A stretch of 32,623 bases of DNA from Nitrospirota bacterium. GTDB lineage: Bacteria; Nitrospirota; Nitrospiria; Nitrospirales; Nitrospiraceae. A program made the translations under genes and the position numbers. Below, piece by piece: positions 1 to 10,723 of this stretch. How positions within the stretch are numbered: the stretch's first letter is position 1; each line of letters begins with the position of its first letter. Location of the stretch: positions 1-32,623 of the forward strand of contig JAGWTI010000033.1 in assembly GCA_028876065.1 (NCBI GenBank), in the 5' to 3' direction. The notes under the pieces were generated by a model. The model was not told the DNA's origin. It saw nothing but the letters and a program-made list of their open reading frames with translations, and ran no database searches.

Positions 1-2
1 GA

Positions 3-713
3 GGCGGGCACGACCAAGGCGATCATCGGCTGCTGTTGAACGAGGAGGTCCATGAAGGCGGCCTCGTCGGGGTGGCCCTGTCCGGCCCCGTCTCCATCCG
101 AACCGTCGTGTCGCAGGGCTGTCGGCCGATCGGCACCCCCTTTGTGATCACGAAAGCGGAACAGAACGTGATTCACGAACTCGGCGGGATTCCGGCCCTG
201 GACCGGCTTCAGGCCGTGTTCGAATCTCTGGCCGGCGACGAACGACGGATAGCGCATCAAGCCCTGCATGTCGGTATCGTCATCGACGAACACCGTGAAC
301 GGTTCGAACGAGGCGATTTCCTGATCCGCAATTTGATCGGCGCGGACCGTGGATCGGGCAGCGTGGCCATCGGGGACCATGTCCAGGAAGGACAGACCGT
401 CCAGTTTCACCTCCGCGATGCGAAATCGGCCAGCGAAGACTTGAACCTGCTGCTCGCCTTGGATCGAACCCGGCACGAGAACCAGCCGCTGGGCGCGCTC
501 CTCTTCAGTTGCTGCGGGCGCGGACAGGGACTGTTCGGGCGTCCGCACCACGACGTCAGCGTACTGCGGGAACGGACCGGCGACATTCCGGTGGCCGGGT
601 TTTTCGCCCAGGGGGAGATCGGCCCGGTCGGCGGCAGCAATTTCCTGCACGGCTACACCGCCAGCCTGGCGCTGTTTTCAGATCCAGCGTCCGAACCCGA
701 ACGGCCGGGCTGA
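3..713 (+). CDS. FIST-domain sensor protein, C-terminal part (5' end outside window)
   Basis: The reading frame is open from the left edge to TGA at 711-713, so about 236 residues of a longer protein are visible. The sequence has the signature of the FIST C-terminal region: VALSG, then [22 protein letters not shown], a GDFLIRN block, VQFHLRDA and, near the end, [11 protein letters not shown] followed by [13 protein letters not shown] and FLHGYTA. FIST proteins are predicted small-ligand sensors, often cytoplasmic and sometimes tied to signal transduction; the ligand here is unknown. The frame continues without a stop to base 3, so the TTG at 36 is not the true start. The gene is followed by a secreted FKBP after 44 bp. 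The family call is strong; the role is inference from the family. Confidence 0.85.
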   Translation, partial: GGHDQGDHRLLLNEEVHEGGLVGVALSGPVSIRTVVSQGCRPIGTPFVITKAEQNVIHELGGIPALDRLQAVFESLAGDERRIAHQALHVGIVIDEHRERFERGDFLIRNLIGADRGSGSVAIGDHVQEGQTVQFHLRDAKSASEDLNLLLALDRTRHENQPLGALLFSCCGRGQGLFGRPHHDVSVLRERTGDIPVAGFFAQGEIGPVGGSNFLHGYTASLALFSDPASEPERPG

Positions 714-757
714 TGCGACGGGAACCGTCAGGCCATAACCTGATCAAGAGGGTACGC

Positions 758-1201
758 ATGATGAACCAGTGGGTGATCGTCGTCGTGCTGGCGGGAATGG
801 GCTGCCTCGCCACCCTGGCCACGGCCGACGAGCCGGCCGCCGGCAAGCACACAGCCGGGCAGACGGTGACGACCGAATCGGGGCTCCAATATGTGGACCT
901 GGTCGAGGGCACGGGCCGCCAGGCCGAATTGGGCGACACGGCAACCGTACACTACACGGGCTGGCTGGCAAACGGGACCAAGTTCGACAGTTCCCTGGAC
1001 CGGAAGGAGCCGTTCAAATTCCGCGTCGGGGCCGGGCAGGTCATCAAGGGCTGGGACGAGGGGGTCGGCACGATGAAAGTCGGCGGCAAGCGGAAGCTGA
1101 TCATCCCGCCCGATCTGGCCTACGGATCGCGAGGCGCCGGTCATGTGATTCCGCCCAACGCCACGCTGACCTTTGAAGTAGAGCTGCTGGGGTTACGCTA
1201 A
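758..1201 (+). CDS. Secreted FKBP-type peptidyl-prolyl cis-trans isomerase
   Basis: This 147-residue protein has an N-terminal hydrophobic signal segment (about residues 5-24, ending near ATADE) followed by one FKBP domain. FKBP landmarks are visible in order: [17 protein letters not shown], the [18 protein letters not shown] block, [15 protein letters not shown] and the closing [14 protein letters not shown]. It should catalyse proline isomerisation during folding of exported proteins in the cell envelope. I chose the ATG at 758 because an AGAGG-type ribosome site lies about seven bases upstream; the adjacent ATG at 761 is equally possible. A longer upstream extension of the frame lacks similarity and overlaps the FIST gene. 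The gene lies 16 bp before gcvT and may be cotranscribed with it. Confidence 0.92.
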   Translation: MMNQWVIVVVLAGMGCLATLATADEPAAGKHTAGQTVTTESGLQYVDLVEGTGRQAELGDTATVHYTGWLANGTKFDSSLDRKEPFKFRVGAGQVIKGWDEGVGTMKVGGKRKLIIPPDLAYGSRGAGHVIPPNATLTFEVELLGLR

Positions 1202-1217
1202 AGGAGACGACACCGAA

Positions 1218-2309
1218 ATGAAACGAACTCCCTTGTATGAGAGGCACGTAGCGGCCGGCGCCAAACTGGTGGACTTCGCCGGCTGGGAAATGCCGATCCA
1301 GTATTCGGGCGTGATCGACGAATATCAGACGGTCCGTACCGCCGCCGGGCTGTTCGACGTCAGCCATATGGGCCGCTTTACGGTGGAAGGCCGGGATGTC
1401 CTGACCTTCTTGCAACACGTCACGACGAACAATGTCGGCCCGCTGGCCGTCGGGGCGGCCCAGTATTCCATGGTCTGCAACCAGACCGGCGGGATCAAGG
1501 ACGATATCTTCATCTATCGCCTGGCCGCGACCCGGTTTCTCCTCTGCGTCAACGCCTCGAACCGCGAGAAAATCTTCTCCTGGTTCTGCGCCAAAGCTCC
1601 GCAAGGAGACGTGCGCCTCAGCGACGAGAGCGACGAACTGGCGCAGATCGCGTTGCAAGGGCCGCGCTCGCCGCAAGTCCTGCGGGCGATCTGCCCCGCT
1701 GCGGCCGACAGTCTCAAACCCAGGCACTGTCTGGAGACCGACGTGCTGAGGACCCACGGCATCGTCTCCCGCACCGGGTATACGGGCGAGGTCGGCTACG
1801 AACTCTACCTGCCCTCGTCCTCGGCCAAGCCGGTCTGGGATGCGCTGATGAAGGCCGGCGCACCCGTCGGCATCAAACCCTGCGGCTTGGGCTCCCGCGA
1901 TTTGCTTCGTCTGGAAGTCGGGTATCTCTTGTATGGCAACGATATCGACGAACAGACGACGCCGTTGGAGGCCAGCGCGGCCTTCGCCGTGGATTTCACC
2001 AAGGGGGAGTTCATCGGCAGCCAGGCCCTGCACGGGCAGCAGGCGAAGGGGCCGGCCAAACGGCTGGTCGGCTTTGAATTGCTCGAGAAAGGCGTCCCCC
2101 GCCACGGGATGAAAATCCTGGCCGACGGGCAGGACATCGGCCTCGTCTCCAGCGGCAACCTGTCCCCTCGCTTGCAGAAAGGCATCGGCCTGGGCTACGT
2201 CCCGGCGAAGCTCAGCGAGCCGGGGACGCCGATTCAAATCGACATCCGCGGCCGGGTGCATCCGGCCGTCGTCGTGAAGCTGCCGTTCTATCAAAGAACA
2301 AAGGCGTGA
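1218..2309 (+). CDS. gcvT: Aminomethyltransferase, T-protein of the glycine cleavage system
   Basis: The 363-residue product matches GcvT in length and motifs. The N-terminus reads TPLYERHVAAGAKLVDFAGWEMPIQY, followed by GLFDVSHMG and a GGIKDDIFIY block whose aspartates (about residues 95-96) correspond to the catalytic region. SRTGYTGEVGYE and SRDLLRLEVGYLLYGNDID follow. It transfers the aminomethyl carbon from lipoylated H-protein to tetrahydrofolate, releasing ammonia. A good AAGGAGA ribosome site sits at about 1200-1206. The partner gcvP is about 5 kb away on the other strand, and no gcvH is in the window. The 3' flank carries a heptamer inverted array that may act as a terminator. Confidence 0.96.
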   Translation: MKRTPLYERHVAAGAKLVDFAGWEMPIQYSGVIDEYQTVRTAAGLFDVSHMGRFTVEGRDVLTFLQHVTTNNVGPLAVGAAQYSMVCNQTGGIKDDIFIYRLAATRFLLCVNASNREKIFSWFCAKAPQGDVRLSDESDELAQIALQGPRSPQVLRAICPAAADSLKPRHCLETDVLRTHGIVSRTGYTGEVGYELYLPSSSAKPVWDALMKAGAPVGIKPCGLGSRDLLRLEVGYLLYGNDIDEQTTPLEASAAFAVDFTKGEFIGSQALHGQQAKGPAKRLVGFELLEKGVPRHGMKILADGQDIGLVSSGNLSPRLQKGIGLGYVPAKLSEPGTPIQIDIRGRVHPAVVVKLPFYQRTKA

Positions 2310-2314
2310 ACGGT

Positions 2315-2367
2315 AATCAGTCAACAGTCATCAGTCCTGAAACTGAGAACTGTGAACTGAAAACTGA
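2315..2367 (+). repeat. Heptamer inverted array between gcvT and the NUDIX gene
   Basis: Three tandem 7-base units (AATCAGT, CAACAGT, CATCAGT) are followed, after a four-base gap, by four units of the complementary type (AAACTGA, GAACTGT, GAACTGA, AAACTGA). The two halves can pair imperfectly (about 14 of 18 positions), so the array can fold as a hairpin in RNA. This is the style of degenerate heptanucleotide arrays found between genes in some bacteria. Function is not evident; a terminator or spacer role is possible. Confidence 0.75.
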
Positions 2368-2387
2368 TAACCACGCACGAGGAACGA

Positions 2388-2903
2388 ATGACCAAGAATA
2401 TCTACAGCGGGCGCGTGGTGACTTTGAACCTGGACACCGTCACCTTGCCCAACGGGGCCACCATCGAGTTGGAGATCATCCGCCATCCCGGCGCCGCCGC
2501 CGTGGTGCCGATGAAGGACGATGGAACCGTGGTGCTGATCCGGCAGTTCCGCCATGCCGCCGGAGGATTCATCTATGAAATCCCCGCCGGCAAGTTGGGG
2601 CCCGGCGAAAATCCCCTGCTCTGCGCCGCGCGCGAGATGGAAGAAGAGATCGGCTACCGGGCCGGCTCCTTGGATCTTCTGGCCAGCATCTTCACCGCGC
2701 CTGGGTTCGCCGACGAAGTGATCCATATCTACCTGGGAACGGATCTGTCGCCGAGCAAACAGCAGCTGGAGCATGACGAGGTGCTGGAAATCGTGGAGAT
2801 GCCGCTGGAGCGGGCCCTGGGGTTGATCCAGGACGGTACCATCCGCGACGGGAAGACGATCGTGGGCCTGCAGTCCGTGTATCTGCGGCAACAGGCCCGC
2901 TGA
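2388..2903 (+). CDS. NUDIX hydrolase, ADP-ribose pyrophosphatase type
   Basis: The 171-residue protein contains a perfect Nudix box (GX5EX7REUXEEXGU) at about residues 67-89: G KLGPG E, seven residues, then REMEEEIGY. The preceding block VVLIRQFRHAAGGFIYEIPAGK is typical of the ADP-ribose pyrophosphatase (NudF-like) subgroup, which hydrolyses ADP-ribose to AMP and ribose-5-phosphate using divalent metal. The substrate is inferred from this subgroup and not proven. The start ATG is preceded by GAGGAA. The gene lies 78 bp after gcvT, separated by the heptamer array, and is not obviously linked to glycine metabolism. Confidence 0.92.
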   Translation: MTKNIYSGRVVTLNLDTVTLPNGATIELEIIRHPGAAAVVPMKDDGTVVLIRQFRHAAGGFIYEIPAGKLGPGENPLLCAAREMEEEIGYRAGSLDLLASIFTAPGFADEVIHIYLGTDLSPSKQQLEHDEVLEIVEMPLERALGLIQDGTIRDGKTIVGLQSVYLRQQAR

Positions 2904-2961
2904 CACGCCGTCCCCCGGATTCATGACGGCGGAAAATCTCCGCACCGCCGCACGACGCCCC

Positions 2962-3783
2962 ATGAAACCACCGCTCTTCATTGCCGCAGTCCTGACCCTC
3001 CTGCTGACCGGCTGCCAATCCGGCCCTCCCCAGCGCCCCCAGCCGCAGACCGACCACGGGACACTCGTCACCAAGGACCACGTCAAGACCACCATCGAGC
3101 ACGAAAAGGCTTTTGCCCAATATTACGATGTGCCGGCTCCGGCAGGAGAGAACTGGTTTGCGATCGACGTGGGACCGACTCCCGTCCTGGTGGTAGCCGG
3201 CCATGCCACCGCACACACCCGGGAAGGCGCACGCAAGGCGGCGGACCGAGGCACCGGGTCCCTGGCGGTCATGTTGCACAAGCTGACGGGCGTCACGGCG
3301 ATCTATACCGTGTATGCAAGCCCGTCGGACCCCAACTATGACGACGACAATGCGTTCAAAGAAGCCCTGTCGAACCTGCTGCAAGCATTGCAGCCGACGC
3401 TCGTCCTCGACTTACATACGTCCCACGCAGACCGGCCCTATGCGGTGGACTTCGGGACAATGGCAGGCCAGTCCCTGTTAGGACGGGCCGAGCTTCTGGC
3501 GAACCTGGAGGAGGCGCTTAGGCAGGCAGGGGTGGAGGACCTCTCGAACGAGTCTTTCTCGGCCCAACGCCACCACACGATCACGAAGTGGGTGGCTCGG
3601 CAGGGGGTGCCCGGCATTCAGCTGGAGATCAATTTCACGTGGTTGGCCCATGCCGGCGACAATCCGACGGAGGCCCACCGCGTCGCCAAACTGCTCCAAG
3701 GCTTGGTCAACTTCCTGCAACGCTTCGAGCCCAGCGAGGCGACCGAGGAGTCACAGTCCCTGCCGGCTTCCGCCCCACGGTAA
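2962..3783 (+). CDS. Lipoprotein with N-formylglutamate-amidohydrolase-like domain
   Basis: From the ATG at 2962 the protein has 273 residues and begins with a lipoprotein signal peptide ending in LLLTGC (Cys18), so it should be anchored in the envelope. An upstream ATG at 2923 would add 13 polar residues before the signal and is less likely. The body contains VLVVAGHATAHTREGARKAADRGTG, then TLVLDLHTSHADRP and GIQLEINFTW, a layout that resembles zinc-dependent N-formylglutamate amidohydrolases and related peptidase-like folds (the conserved H, D/H and E positions are present). The enzymatic assignment is tentative. The gene ends 17 bp from the convergent methyltransferase gene, with no clear terminator between. 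Confidence 0.72.
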   Translation: MKPPLFIAAVLTLLLTGCQSGPPQRPQPQTDHGTLVTKDHVKTTIEHEKAFAQYYDVPAPAGENWFAIDVGPTPVLVVAGHATAHTREGARKAADRGTGSLAVMLHKLTGVTAIYTVYASPSDPNYDDDNAFKEALSNLLQALQPTLVLDLHTSHADRPYAVDFGTMAGQSLLGRAELLANLEEALRQAGVEDLSNESFSAQRHHTITKWVARQGVPGIQLEINFTWLAHAGDNPTEAHRVAKLLQGLVNFLQRFEPSEATEESQSLPASAPR

Positions 3784-3800
3784 GAACGCGCGGCCCCGTG

Positions 3801-4589
3801 TCAGCCGGAGGCCCTATCCCCAGACCCGTCCCTGTGCCCCACGACGAGCCAATCCCAGGGAAGCGCTTTCCCCTTGAGCCGCGGGTGGCCGTCCTCAAAC
3901 CCTTCTTCGGACCAGGGAATCCAGACGCGGCGGGCCGTGCAGTTGCGAAACCCCGCCTGCTGTATCGCCTCGAGAATCTCCGGTTTCGAAAAATACTTTT
4001 GCGCCACGCCGTCGCACATCAAGATGCCGCGGGAGAGCAGCTTGCGCTTCGTGGCTCCCGTCAGTTGGCCCGTCTTGATCGTGCGATGGACGAACAGCGT
4101 GGACTCCAGCGAAGGCACCACCAGCAAAGTGGTGCCTTCCGGATTCGTCAACTTCCACAAAGACCTGAGCATCTTGTTTCTGATCCGCTTGCTCGGAGAA
4201 GTGACCACGTTCAGGCAGACCGTCAGGTCCCCGGTCGGCATCGTCCCATGGTCGATCCGGCTCAGATCGGCCTGCAGCCATCGCACATTGGAGACGCCCC
4301 GGCAACGACGCCGCGCGTAGCGCAGCATGTTCAGGGAAAAATCCGCCCCGTAGACGGACTGAAAGCGACGGCCATGGGTTTGGATAAAGGTCCCGATGCC
4401 GCAGCCCAGATCCAGCAAGACGGATCGCGAGAAGTCGCGGCGCAGTCCCTCGATCACCCGTTCGATGACGTTGCGGCTGTCCGCCGCGACGATGTCGCAG
4501 ACTTCGCCCTCGAAAGCATGGGCGAGGCGTTCCCACGATCCGCGCGTGAGGCCGCACGGTTTCAACGGGGCCGCAGCGTCAGGAGCCAC
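3801..4589 (-). CDS. Class I SAM-dependent methyltransferase
   Basis: The core carries the SAM-binding motif I VLLDLGCGIGTF (about residues 57-68 from the chosen start), an acidic ADFS motif II after strand 2 and a QADLS segment, characteristic of small class I methyltransferases. The substrate cannot be deduced. I chose a GTG at 4589, giving 262 residues and an 11-bp overlap with the upstream acetyltransferase gene, consistent with translational coupling. An ATG at 4670 is possible but would add 27 low-complexity residues and overlap by 92 bp. It is the last gene of the leftward PLP enzyme - acetyltransferase - methyltransferase cassette, so it may act on a product of those enzymes (inference). 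Confidence 0.83.
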   Translation of the reverse strand: MAPDAAAPLKPCGLTRGSWERLAHAFEGEVCDIVAADSRNVIERVIEGLRRDFSRSVLLDLGCGIGTFIQTHGRRFQSVYGADFSLNMLRYARRRCRGVSNVRWLQADLSRIDHGTMPTGDLTVCLNVVTSPSKRIRNKMLRSLWKLTNPEGTTLLVVPSLESTLFVHRTIKTGQLTGATKRKLLSRGILMCDGVAQKYFSKPEILEAIQQAGFRNCTARRVWIPWSEEGFEDGHPRLKGKALPWDWLVVGHRDGSGDRASG

Positions 4590-5421
4590 GGCTGTCCCAT
4601 CTCTTCGCCAGGCCTGCGGCGATCTCGCCCTGGTCGATCCCGAAATGGTCCTTGAGCAGGGCCCGGACATCGTCGGGATGGGCCACCGTCACCTGTCGGG
4701 TCCCGTCCTTCGTCCGAATTTTGAGCTTCTGATCCAGCAACATCACACGTCCTTGGCGAGTCGGTTTCGTACAGATGACGTGCCGCACGAACAGGGAATC
4801 CGGCGAATGCGAGTTGTAATAGTTGGCCACTATATAGTCTTCCGGCCGATACTGTTCAAGCGTAAACTCGTAGAGGTCATGCCACGACCCGGCGAGATCG
4901 TGCTGCAGGGTAAACGCCGGCGCCTCGGCGTCTCGATGTCCCACCACCCGAAAACGGTCCGCGTACTGCCGTTCGTCGTGCCCGTCGCGCAACGGCAGCG
5001 GCGCGATCAACCCGTTCCCGCCGAACCCCACGTCGGCGATCCATCGCTCGCCGCCGGCCTCCACCAGCAAGACTTCATGGCTTCTCGGCCGAACCGGCGC
5101 CGCGCCGGACAGAACCCGGGCCATCAGACGGCGCACGGCGAAGCCGAGCCGTTCGAGCATCACCGCGAACAGCCCGTTGAGTTCGTAACAATAGCCGCCG
5201 CGCCGTTCGTGGACGATTTTCCGGAAGAGTACGGACGGATCGAGGGAGATCGGCCGCCCCAGATGCACGTCGAGGTTCTCAAAGGGAACGGTCAGGACAT
5301 GGGCTTCATGGAGGCCCCGCAAGGTCTCCACCGAGGGGTCCAGCGTCCCGTGATAGCCGAGCCGGTCGGCATAGGCCGCCACATCGAGCGGCGCCTCCTC
5401 CCTGGCGTGCGGATCAGACAT
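4579..5421 (-). CDS. Arylamine N-acetyltransferase family protein
   Basis: This 280-residue protein has the full NAT signature. The N-terminal VPFENLDVHLGRPISLD is followed by RGGYCYELNGLF with the nucleophile Cys78, SHEVLL with His115 and WIADVGFG with Asp130, forming the expected Cys-His-Asp triad. NAT enzymes move an acyl group from CoA to arylamines, hydrazines or, in some biosynthetic pathways, close amide bonds. The length fits the family (about 260-290). It starts four bases after the stop of the class V PLP enzyme and overlaps the methyltransferase gene, so the three are probably one operon. The true substrate is unknown. Confidence 0.94.
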   Translation of the reverse strand: MSDPHAREEAPLDVAAYADRLGYHGTLDPSVETLRGLHEAHVLTVPFENLDVHLGRPISLDPSVLFRKIVHERRGGYCYELNGLFAVMLERLGFAVRRLMARVLSGAAPVRPRSHEVLLVEAGGERWIADVGFGGNGLIAPLPLRDGHDERQYADRFRVVGHRDAEAPAFTLQHDLAGSWHDLYEFTLEQYRPEDYIVANYYNSHSPDSLFVRHVICTKPTRQGRVMLLDQKLKIRTKDGTRQVTVAHPDDVRALLKDHFGIDQGEIAAGLAKRWDSRGS

Positions 5422-5425
5422 GGGC

Positions 5426-6754
5426 TCAGGTCGCGAGGGTCCCGACCGTCTGCAGGGTCTTCTCGACGTCCTCCGGCGACGTCAACAAGCTTGGGGCCAG
5501 GCGGACATACTTGGTCGCGTAAGGAGTTTCGCTGGCGACCACTCGTCGTTCGCGCAGACGCTTCACCGTCTGTGCCGGCGTCAACCCGTCGATCTCGAAA
5601 CAGACGATGCCGGCCGAGAGGTCCTCCGCCATCGGCGTATGGACCCTCACGTGCTTCATGCGGACCAGCCCCTCCTTCAATTGCCGGTTCAGCGCATGGA
5701 TGCGCTCGGCGATGCGCGCCTTGCCGATCGCCAGGTGGAATCGAAACGCCTCGTTCAAGGCCCACCGGTGTTCGAAGGAATGGAATCCGCCCGGCGTCAT
5801 CAGGGCCGACCGTGGGACCTCGTGCGGCGGAATCTCTTGCATCCAGATGCGGTAGGCTTCCAGGTTGAACGTGGGAATCGTCGCCTGGGCCAGGGGCCAG
5901 ACGCCGGGCTTGCCCCAGACCACGCCGGTTCCGCGAGGGCCGAGTATCCACTTGTGGCAGCCGGCGATGAAGAAGTCGCAGCCGAGATCCGCCATCGTGA
6001 CATTCTCGGCGCCGAAGCCGTGCACCCCGTCCACGCACAAGATCGCCCGGTCTGTTTCGTCGCGGGCGGCATTGACCTGAGCCAGCGCCTCGGCCATCTC
6101 GCGGATCGGCAACTTGAGCCCCGTGCTCGAATGGACCCAGGTGACGGCCACATAGCGGGTCTGGGGCCTGACGTTCCGGATGAGGGTCTCGACGATTTCC
6201 TGCTTCGAGACGGTCTTCAACTCTTGATACAAGGGAATCGTCCGCACCGATGCGCCGGTCCGCTCGGCCCGGTGCTGCCAGGAGACTTGCGTCGAGTAAT
6301 GGTCGTGAGTCGTGGTGAGAATTTCCTGCCCCTCGCGAAGAATCAGCCCTCCATACAGCAACCCCAAGCCCATGGTCGTGCTGTCGGTCAGAGCGATGTC
6401 CACGGGATTGACGCCCATATAGTCGGCCGCGGCCCGCAACACCTCCGCTTCGAACCGTTCCTCATTGTCGGCCCAATAATGGGCCGGGTTCTCGTCGAGG
6501 CCGCGGCGGTGCCGCTCGATCGCGGCGCGCACCGGAGCCGGGTGCGAGGCCAGCAAAAACCCCGTCATGTGGATGAACTCGCGCGAGAGGAGGAATTGTT
6601 TGCGCACCGCCGGCCACCCGGCGAATTTGGCCGGCGGCTTGGTCGAAACGGCCTGGGCCAACGCAGGCACAGCCCCGGACAAGAGGCCGGCGCCCAGCGT
6701 CAACCCTGTCCGGATCAGGAACGCCCGGCGGTTGAGATCAGGACGATGTTCCAT
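5426..6754 (-). CDS. Tat-signal class V aminotransferase / desulfurase-like PLP enzyme
   Basis: The protein (442 residues from the ATG at 6754, chosen over a GTG nine bases upstream because AGGTGAGG precedes it) starts with a twin-arginine signal, NRRAFLIRTG, followed by a hydrophobic stretch ending at ALAQA. The mature part is a fold-type I PLP enzyme of aminotransferase class V: TDSTTMGLGLLYGG, the cofactor-binding CVDGVHGFG, and the Schiff-base lysine in CHKWILGPRGTG (Lys268). Relatives include isopenicillin-N epimerase-like proteins, cysteine desulfurases and kynureninase-like enzymes; the reaction cannot be fixed from sequence. A Tat-exported PLP enzyme is unusual and suggests a periplasmic role. 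First gene of the three-gene leftward cassette. Confidence 0.9.
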   Translation of the reverse strand: MEHRPDLNRRAFLIRTGLTLGAGLLSGAVPALAQAVSTKPPAKFAGWPAVRKQFLLSREFIHMTGFLLASHPAPVRAAIERHRRGLDENPAHYWADNEERFEAEVLRAAADYMGVNPVDIALTDSTTMGLGLLYGGLILREGQEILTTTHDHYSTQVSWQHRAERTGASVRTIPLYQELKTVSKQEIVETLIRNVRPQTRYVAVTWVHSSTGLKLPIREMAEALAQVNAARDETDRAILCVDGVHGFGAENVTMADLGCDFFIAGCHKWILGPRGTGVVWGKPGVWPLAQATIPTFNLEAYRIWMQEIPPHEVPRSALMTPGGFHSFEHRWALNEAFRFHLAIGKARIAERIHALNRQLKEGLVRMKHVRVHTPMAEDLSAGIVCFEIDGLTPAQTVKRLRERRVVASETPYATKYVRLAPSLLTSPEDVEKTLQTVGTLAT

Positions 6755-6899
6755 GGCCCTCACCTGCCTTTCTGTTCACGCCCTTTTTTCACTATACACC
6801 ATACAACCCTTGCCGGAACAAACCAAGGGTCGGGAAGTGACGCGAACCACATCGGTTCGGGCGTTGCGGCTTCTGTGGTTGCTGCTGAACAGGCAGGGA

Positions 6900-6929
6900 G
6901 ACGGGACCTCGGCAAGACGAGGCCCCGTC
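6900..6929 (-). terminator. Terminator-like hairpin after the small secreted protein gene
   Basis: GACGGGACCTCG and CGAGGCCCCGTC form a 12-position stem with one mismatch around a six-base loop, 17 bases past the stop of the leftward gene ending at 6947. The following bases on that strand are pyrimidine-rich but lack a clean T run, so the termination call is moderate. Confidence 0.5.
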
Positions 6930-6946
6930 CTGTCGACACGGAACCG

Positions 6947-7297
6947 CTATTTGACCTCGACGGTAATCGTCTGGGTCGCAGCCACCGGCTTATGGTCCTT
7001 GGTGGCCCCGGTCACAGTGATCTGGTGTTTGCCTGGAGCCACGCCTTTAAAGGTGCCGCCGAATCCCTTCTGGTATTGGCCGTCCAAGTACACGTGGGCA
7101 TGGGCCGCCTGCGAACCTTTGGTCAGTTCGTATTTCAGGTCGAAGGTATCGCCGACCATGGCTCCGTCCTTGGGAGCCGTGATCGTGATCTTCGAGCCAT
7201 CCTCGATCGGCTGATCCGCGGCCATGGCCGAGGCTCCCATTGCACCCATCATCAGCACAGCCGACACGGCGATGGCGAACAACCGATTGGTCACCAT
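6947..7297 (-). CDS. Small secreted protein with beta-sandwich-like domain
   Basis: The ATG at 7297 is set by a strong ribosome site, AAGGAGGAAATC just upstream, giving 116 residues. The first 27 or so residues are a classical signal peptide ending ASAMA-ADQ. The mature part has an Ig-like or carbohydrate-module flavour: ITITAPKDGAMVGDTFDLKY, then HAHVYLDGQYQKGFGGTF and GKHQITVTGATKDHKP, ending TQTITVEVK. Short periplasmic domains of this style (DUF4399-like or similar) have no assigned activity and I cannot name a family with certainty. It lies 14 bp after the small lipoprotein gene and ends before a terminator-like hairpin, so it is the last gene of the gcvP-led transcript. Confidence 0.82.
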   Translation of the reverse strand: MVTNRLFAIAVSAVLMMGAMGASAMAADQPIEDGSKITITAPKDGAMVGDTFDLKYELTKGSQAAHAHVYLDGQYQKGFGGTFKGVAPGKHQITVTGATKDHKPVAATQTITVEVK

Positions 7298-7311
7298 GAT
7301 TTCCTCCTTCT

Positions 7312-7581
7312 CTATGGTTTCTCCCGGCTCTCGCGGCCGCCGACCCCCACGGCGGCCGGCTGAATCTCGCGCAAGGTTTGGGAATAGCCGGAACAATACT
7401 CCCGGGCCTTTGCAGGCTCCTTTTCGTACCATTCCATACACTCACGGTAGGCCCGGATCAGGTCCGCCGTCTCGGACCGGATGTCCGCCGTGCCCTTCAT
7501 CATGCGGAACTCTTCATAGTAATGGCAGCCGGCTGGCCCGCCCAGCAACGCGCAGACGCTCGCACACAGAACCCACCGCAT
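7312..7581 (-). CDS. Small lipoprotein, unknown function
   Basis: The 89-residue product starts at the ATG at 7581, preceded by a GAGGAGAG ribosome site. Its signal peptide ends at GPAGC, so Cys19 is the likely lipidated residue. The mature chain is mostly helical in character (IRSETADLIRAYRECMEWYEKEPAKAREYC) with two further cysteines, and a glycine-rich tail. I do not recognise the family. It begins 10 bp after gcvP and is followed 14 bp later by another exported protein, suggesting cotranscription, but a functional link to glycine cleavage is not evident. Confidence 0.75.
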   Translation of the reverse strand: MRWVLCASVCALLGGPAGCHYYEEFRMMKGTADIRSETADLIRAYRECMEWYEKEPAKAREYCSGYSQTLREIQPAAVGVGGRESREKP

Positions 7582-7591
7582 CGCACTCTCC

Positions 7592-10483
<2,892 letters not shown>

Positions 10484-10549
10484 CGTGGACTCGTGACTCC
10501 CGGGTCTAGATGGTTGGCGAGAGGACTTCTCGGTCTGCGTTCGGGCTCT

Positions 10550-10579
10550 GGTATACCACAATCACCGGAAGTCCGTGAA
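10550..10579 (-). promoter_or_regulatory. Candidate promoter for gcvP
   Basis: On the minus strand, TTCACG (10579-10574) and TATACC (10555-10550) are spaced by 18 bases and lie about 67 bases upstream of the gcvP start in the 240-bp divergent gap. The match to the sigma-70 consensus is moderate. I saw no glycine riboswitch motif in the gap. Confidence 0.3.
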
Positions 10580-10723
10580 GGGAAAGCCGAGGCCGGCTGT
10601 CTTGCGTAAACCGGCTGAATTGGGCCATCATAGAACGATGCAATCCTGCCGATCTGTTCCGTCACCGAGCCGCCACGCCATGGGCCGGGCCGGCAACCCG
10701 CCGACGCCGGCCGCTTCGGTTGC

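Noticed and set aside
36-713. TTG at 36 as the start of the FIST gene
   Set aside because: The frame stays open to the left edge and the preceding residues fit the family, so the gene is cut by the window boundary.
10484-10723. Glycine riboswitch in the gcvP/sdhA divergent gap or upstream of gcvT
   Set aside because: The conserved paired aptamer cores are not seen on either strand in the gap, and the gcvT leader is only 16 bases.
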